From Monoraphidium neglectum (taxonomy: Eukaryota > Chlorophyta > Chlorophyceae > Sphaeropleales > Selenastraceae), in NCBI RefSeq assembly GCF_000611645.1, contig NW_014012249.1, positions 1 to 14,698 of the forward strand: a stretch of DNA of 14,698 nt. The letters run 5' to 3'. The notes under the pieces were generated by a model. It had not been told where the DNA came from and did no database searches. It saw nothing but the letters and a program-made list of their open reading frames with translations. The translations under genes and the position numbers were made by a program. Positions 9,566 through 14,698 of this stretch are shown piece by piece. How positions within the stretch are numbered: position 1 is the first letter of the stretch; each line of letters starts with the position of its first letter.

Positions 9566-9641
9566 ATGAGCATGCGCGCGTGTGCGATTGGAGGCATGCA
9601 CGAGCACATGAGCACGCGCATGCATGTGCACGTGCATGCGG
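9566..9641. repeat. Alternating purine-pyrimidine tract with near-perfect palindrome
   Basis: Stretch of GCATGC, GTGCAC and CGCGCG steps in the presumed 3' UTR of the SET gene. Within it 9618-9639 is a 22-bp palindrome with one mismatched pair (positions 8 and 15). Confidence 0.7.
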
Positions 9642-9851
9642 CCACACAAGCTCGTCACAGTAGAGCATAGGCACAGGCAAGTGTCTTCCAAAAACGATGG
9701 AAAGGTCGTGCAGGGCAGCAGCCAATTGCGCCGGGTGGTGGTCAGCGGACCAGCCTATTCTGCAGTCACAACACCGTTTTTCAGTGCATGATCAATTAGT
9801 GACTCATGATGCCTAGCTGGACAAGTGTGCCAGGGCCGCACATAGGATGCC

Positions 9852-12800
9852 TTACTTGGAGGGTGAGCACGCCCCCTCACTCCCGGGCCCCGCTTTGCAG
9901 GCCGCACCATCACCGCGGCAGGCGCTCCTGTTGTTGCCACCGCCGCCGCCGCTAAGATCAGTGTGGCTGCTGCAGGCGCAGCTGCTGGAGCCGCTGCTGC
10001 TCACGCTGCCGCCGCTGCTCCCCGCAGCCCCGCTCAGCACGATCCCCTCTGCAGCCGCAATCTCCCTGCCCAGCCGCCGCGCCTCTGCCCCCAGCGCCTC
10101 CTGCCGCTGCACCCTCCACGCCAGGACGTCACGCAGCAGCGCACCTGTCGGGTCCGTTGCAGCCGGCCGCGCAGCCTCGGCCGCCGGCCGCCCCTCGGCC
10201 AGCGCCTGTGCCAGGGCCTGCACGCGCTGCTGCTCCGAGCGCAGGTGCTCGAGGGACACCGTGGCGGCTGATCGGGATGGGGCGTGGTGGGGCGGGCAGC
10301 AAGTACAGCAGTGGATAGTGAGGTGAGAGCGATCAAGTTGCGACTGGTCACATCACAGACCGCACGGCCCTCAAAGTGCTTATACAGGTTCACACGCGGC
10401 TCAAAGCATCACTGAAGAAACTACAAACATCCTCGTGTGGCTGCACAAGAACCTTCTGTTGCGCACCTGTCAACAGAGGCCTGGGGGGCGCCAGCACGCC
10501 CGGCCCCGCCAGGTCAGCCTCCGGGTCAAACCCCGCCTCGTCCACTCTGCTGAGGGGCAGCGGCGCCCTGGGATCCTCTGCAGGCAGGAGGTAGCCGTAC
10601 TGAAACAGGGCGATGTCGGGGGTCATGTGGCCATACGCAAGGCATACCTCATGGTTTGCCGCGACTGCGACGGCTGTCCGCGAGACCCAGCACAATTCGC
10701 TGCTGCCGCTGCTGCTGTTGCCGCTGCTGTTTGCAAGTGGCTCCGCAGGAGAAGGCGGCGGCGTGCATGGCTCGACATGGTGGAAGGTGGGGCAGCCGTT
10801 GTGACTGCGGGGGCATGCGTTGATTCGTGTTTGTGTTTGAAAAGGGGGATCACATGACAGCTTGTACTCAAGTATGGGGCTGGCCACCGTAGTCAGCGTA
10901 AAGCGGCTACCGCACATAGAGCGCAAATGCGGACGCGTCCACCGAGCAGCAAATTCCTAGGTATACGCAAGGGTCTCTACTTGGCGCAACGCTTTGGTTG
11001 GAGGCAACGAGGCTGGCTTTCATATGGGGTTTGTCCCACCTTGCACGTATGCAAGAGCCAATCGATGCACTCGTGCATGAGTGCGCAAACATAAACACAC
11101 ACATGCACGCACACATACACACGCATCCGCACACGTTCGCACACGCACACACAGACGCACGCCACTGCATAAGCAGGTTGCACTCACTGATTTAGCATGT
11201 CAAGCGCAGGCAGCACCAATGTGTGGCCGCCATGCGCGCCGCCAGGGGGAGCCTGGAACATACGGGTAGTCAGCTGCACAAGCGCGGCAAGCAAGCAAGG
11301 AGTGCCGTCAGGTACAGTGAAACCGCATGGAGCAGTGCGCCAGGAAAAGATGGTGTTGAGAGACCGGAGCGTGCAAGGTAAGTATTTCAGGCACGGCGTG
11401 CACATGCCAGTGGTATCAACCCTCCAATTGTCGCAGCGCTCCCCTTGCCCGAGCCATCGTTGCACCTGCGTTCTGTCACGTGCAGGGTCAGGCCACACGT
11501 CCAGGGCCCACTTGCGAAAAGCCATTGCACGTCACCAGCAGTGCTCACCAACACGATAGCGCTCCTTAGAGACTCAAAGGTGACGCCAGCGGCTGACAGC
11601 CGCAGCCCGTGACGGCTCCAGTAGCGGCCAAAGGAGGCCTGGCGCTGCTGGGCATAATCAACCTGCGCGTGAGGTGGTGTGTGAAGGCAATTCGTTGAGT
11701 ACAAAACTTTCAACCGCTACGCACATACCCCGACGACCACCTCTATGATGTCACCAGGTGGAGGAGAGCTAGTTTAACCACTTGCTACCCTGCCAGAACC
11801 CCGAGCTGCTGTAGTATCTGCTTGGGAACCAAGCACTTGGGGCGCCAACCTGCCCGCAAGCCCATCAGAGCGCTATTGCGGCTGAGCGCACGCCCGGCAG
11901 TGGCGAGCAGGGCCCCAGCCTGGTGACCCGCTGCCAGCGGGCACGGTGGGCAAGCTATGCGCAGCAGGATCTCCCGCCCTTCAGTCCACCCTCTGCCGCT
12001 GGGGACCCTCTGCTGCAAGCTGCAGGGCGGCAGCTGCAAGGCGCAGAGGCTGGGGAGGGGCGACTTTGAGGACCCGGGCGTGCGGCCGCACCAGCGCTGG
12101 TGCCTGCAGCAGGTGGAGGTACTCAGCCGGGAGCGCCTCCCAGCTCAGCGGCGGCCCGCCGCCGCCTGCGCCGCCGCCCCCGGGGCGCGGCTGCGCGTCA
12201 AAGTATGGCGCGAGGGGGCTGCTGGCGTTGACCGCCTCGACAGCCACCAGCTCTGCCAGCTCCTGGAGGAGGAGGGGCGGGGCGGGCCAAGGGGGTGGGC
12301 ACACGTACACAACAAGTAGGGCCGATGGAAGGCCTGGGACTGTCCGCTCAATGTGAAAAAGGATTGTTGGTGTGTGCGCAGTACACCCTAACGTCCCCTC
12401 TGCGACTCGCCAAGCCGGGCCGAGCCCCGGATCGGCCGCGCATGGCAGCTGAGGCCCGCTGGCCGGGCCGGTCGTGGTGGCCGCCGCCACGAGGCAGCGC
12501 AAAGGCACTTTGTTGAGGCTTTTCACAAGGGCAGGTGGATATGCGATCAGGCCGCCTGCTGCGAGGCGGCTTGCGGCACGGACCGCAGTCAGCCGAGGCG
12601 GCCCATGCACCAAACAAGCTGCAGCAGCTGCTGCTGCTGTCGGGCCAGGTCAGGCCTGTACGGGACAGGGGCACGCTCGTGGCAGCCCACCGCCAAGTAT
12701 GCATCAGGCAGCTTGAACGTGAGGCTCAGGGGAAGACTGATGACCTGACGGTTAGACGGAGGGCCCAGGGGGAAGGTGGGGGAAAGGGGGGGAGCGGAGT

Positions 12801-13454
12801 AGAACATGCAGCTTGACCACAAGCTAGGCAAAACAGGGTTTTCAAATCCAGACCTTTGCCGTGTTGCGAGCAGCAACATGCCTGGCGGCAACAACCAAGG
12901 AGCACATCAGTGCCAAAGCAGCCGACCGCAGCGGCCCTGCAGCTAACGGGTGCTGGAGAGGGCCAACTGCTTGCTTGCATGCGGTCAGAGGCTACGTGCT
13001 GGGGCGCGGCCGTTTTGGTCCATTATATGATGCCCTTTCCAGGGCTGGCGGTTTAGAGAGGCCTGTAAGCCCGGGGCGACGCATAGCCCGTGACCTATGG
13101 GCTTGCCGCACGGCAACATGCAGCAGTGCGTAGCGGCGGACCAGCCTCTCCGCAGCCGCCGGAACTCACCACGCCGCCTGCGGGGATGTCGTGGGAGGCG
13201 TAGCCGCCCCTCACGCCCTCCGATGAGTGCCTGACGTCAAAGTTGACCTGCCCGCCGCCGCTGCGCACCCATGCCCATAGGGCCGCCTCTGGTGATGGTG
13301 CAGCCCCAACCGCAAGGTTTGGGCCCGGGGATGCGGCTGTTGCAGTTTGGTCACATATAGCTGCCACGACATCTATTTCTCGTGTAGCCGTTAGGACCAG
13401 CAACATGATCAAACATGCTGCACCACGTGACACTCGGGTCGGCGAGAATTTCAT
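9852..13454 (-). CDS. SET-domain protein, Rubisco LSMT-like lysine methyltransferase (7 exons)
   Basis: Probable SAM-dependent protein lysine methyltransferase. Exons in transcript order: 13454-13170, 12744-12691, 12262-12065, 11662-11549, 11273-11188, 10804-10467, 10267-9852; product about 496 residues. Seen: WAWVRSGGGQVNFDVR, then YASHDIPAGGVVISLPLSL across junction 1 (the SET start, compare family IKAGEVLLSVP); SSPLAPYFDAQP and LSWEALPAEYLHLLQ (compare WAPYL..LP, W..EEL..LQ); TTRMFQ at the SRAF position; LPALDMLN joined by splicing to HHNG, giving the Asn-His SAM-binding motif at 245-246; EVCLAYGHMTPDIALFQYGY with the expected catalytic Tyr at 303. Residues from about 320 on match the LSMT substrate-binding region only loosely. 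The tail (about 440-496) is Ser/Gly/Cys-rich and unrecognised. Residues 12-24 form a hydrophobic core after basic residues, so a signal peptide or odd plastid transit peptide is possible. Exons 1, 4, 5, 6 and 7 are firm; the exon 2 and exon 3 donors are inferred. Substrate unknown. Confidence 0.85.
10805..11187 (-). other. Intron 5 of the SET-domain gene, with an (AC)n-rich tract
   Basis: 383-bp intron splitting the His codon of the conserved NH motif: exon 5 ends AAT CA and exon 6 begins T CAC AAC. The donor is GTGAGT and the acceptor is CCCGCAG. Reading through the donor would give Gln then a stop. It contains the AC-rich tract at 11087-11160. Confidence 0.85.
11087..11160. repeat. (AC)n-rich degenerate microsatellite
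   Basis: ACACAC broken by GC and AT steps on the plus strand, which is GTGT in the SET-gene transcript, just inside the donor of intron 5. Confidence 0.85.
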
Positions 13455-14698
13455 TCTCGTGCGGTACGTCACTGCGGGCCCATCGCATTTGTGATTATAG
13501 ATGATAAATCTTGAAGCATACGGCGAGGTTGACCATGAAGCAGGTGAGGTCGGTACAGCCAATGAGCCAATGCATGAGGCATAGTCAGCTCATCAGCTGT
13601 TTTTACGACCGGGGTACCGCCGACCCTTCACTGCCCCATGCCAAGGCATACCGCATTGGATGTTTGTCCTTGATGCACAGCAGGGTTGATCTCAAGCTGC
13701 AGGCACCACTGCGTGAGTAAGAATGTTGGGCGTACATGCACTCCATCGTCGCCGAATGTTGCAGTGGCTGCAAGGAGGAGAGGGAAAAGGAGGGGAGGGG
13801 CGGCGAATGCAACGCTGATGCAGCAGCTGCTAGCAGCCAGGTACAGGGTACTGCATGCAGAACTCAACACGGCGGCGCAACAGGGCGATGAGCAGCCACC
13901 ATTCCGGGCGTGTGCCGCTCCCCCCCACACATACACCAAAAAAGTGGCTGCCAATGGGCATGAAAAATGACGCTGTGCCTGGAGACTGCCCTGGAATCAC
14001 ATCCGCGTGTGGACAGAGCGCCGAGCTGAGCACCAACACCGTGCAGCACACGGCTCACAAGCAAGTGCCCGATGCAAGCGTTGAGGCAGCGCTGCGATCG
14101 AATTGGGGCAGCACCAACCAAAAGGGCCAATACAGAACGGAACAGAGAGATAGGGTTGAAGTTCGTAGTGCTTGTAGATTGCAAGCTAGACAAAAATTGA
14201 TGTCCCTGTGTGAACAAGTCTGCGTTCGGTATGGCGACAGACGGAAGAACACGGGCAGGGCACACTCCAGGGGCCTGCTCAGCCGCCCTACCGCGCGAGG
14301 AGCTGAGCGCACCCATTCAATGCACAAGGTGGTATTGTGAGGCCCCTTCAACAAGCACCAGGCACCTGACGGCTGTCGCGCCCAGCAAGCGGCCCCTTGG
14401 CCGCAGCAGGCGCCCGGCTCGGCCTGCACACCGTGCTCGCCTGCTCGTGTGCCGTGGACAGGGTGAGTCGCTTGACCCAGATCGCCGGCAGCGTGGTGAC
14501 GCTCGCTGGGTTGTGCGGCCGGCGTGTGCGTGCAGCTGGAATCGCTGCTGGCGTGCACACCACCACTTTGGGCTGCTGTTGTGCACCGCCAAGCATGAAC
14601 CCATGGATGAGTCATCATGACTGCCAAGCTATCTAGCAGACAGGACGGGTCAGTGCATGCATGCCGCGACGGGGCCCGGTGAACGTCGCCTTGACGCA
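13455..14698. other. Right-hand region without a recognisable gene
   Basis: The first 150 bp hold the 5' flank of the SET gene; the minus strand has a TATA-like CTATAATCAC at 13500-13491, about 40 nt before the ATG. The SET frame is also open upstream to an ATG at 13562. Beyond that, open frames on both strands (for example plus 13855-14340, minus 14055-14627) show no family resemblance. No TGTAA in either orientation was seen. One GC3-rich, splice-site-flanked stretch occurs at about 14370-14520. Confidence 0.45.

Larger units (their letters stand above)
8992..9851. other. Intergenic region: MYND-gene promoter side and SET-gene 3' UTR
   Basis: 860 bp between two minus-strand genes. Local AT content is higher than in the exons. 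A minus-strand TGTAA at 9332-9336 fits the 3' end of the SET gene, leaving about 300 bp for the MYND promoter and 5' UTR. An alternating CATGCG/GTGC stretch lies at 9566-9641. No convincing ORF, tRNA or other RNA gene seen. Confidence 0.5.

Noticed and set aside
9066..9850. Possible tRNA or small RNA gene in the 860-bp gap
   Set aside because: I looked for T-loop (GGTTCGANTCC-like) and box motifs on both strands and saw none; a covariance-model scan would be needed to exclude degenerate cases.
11087..11160. CRISPR-like or telomere-like array
   Set aside because: This and the other GT/AC tracts are simple dinucleotide repeats without spacers or a fixed longer unit.
11785..12039. 84-codon minus-strand frame between SET exons 3 and 4
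   Set aside because: Including it would break the spacing expected between conserved LSMT segments, and it has no homologous motif; treated as intron 3.

Overview
The window looks like nuclear DNA of a green alga (chlorophyte). This is an inference from several signs: GC-rich coding sequence with GC-ending codons, many short exons split by GT..AG introns of about 175-540 bp, introns full of (GT)n/(CA)n tracts, long CAG and AGC runs inside coding sequence, and TGTAA motifs (the usual green-algal poly(A) signal) placed downstream of stop codons. Gene density is low and there is no operon structure. I saw no tRNA, rRNA, transposon ORF or CRISPR array.

Layout. (1) 1-1047, plus strand: the 3' end of a methionyl-tRNA formyltransferase gene, with two exons encoding the C-terminal domain. 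(2) 1938-5560, minus strand: a complete 9-exon gene for a short-form 3-hydroxyacyl/3-hydroxybutyryl-CoA dehydrogenase. All nine exons join in phase into a 299-residue protein with all four expected active-site residues. (3) 6121-8991, minus strand: an intronless ORF for a large helical protein of unknown function with a glutamine-rich segment followed by a C-terminal MYND zinc finger. (4) 9852-13454, minus strand: a 7-exon SET-domain protein of the Rubisco large-subunit-methyltransferase (LSMT) type, about 496 residues, with a hydrophobic N-terminus. (5) 13455-14698: no gene I can name; one exon-like stretch near 14370-14520 and a short open frame at the right edge.

The three minus-strand genes lie in tandem and the formyltransferase gene converges on the first of them. 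Their likely roles differ: organellar translation initiation, fatty-acyl/acetoacetyl-CoA metabolism, unknown, and protein lysine methylation. Nothing suggests that they form one pathway. I found no clearly novel multi-gene system. The points most worth checking are the repeat-built serine loop in the formyltransferase, the glutamine tract beside the MYND finger, the N-terminus and splice structure of the SET protein, and the missing targeting signal on the dehydrogenase.
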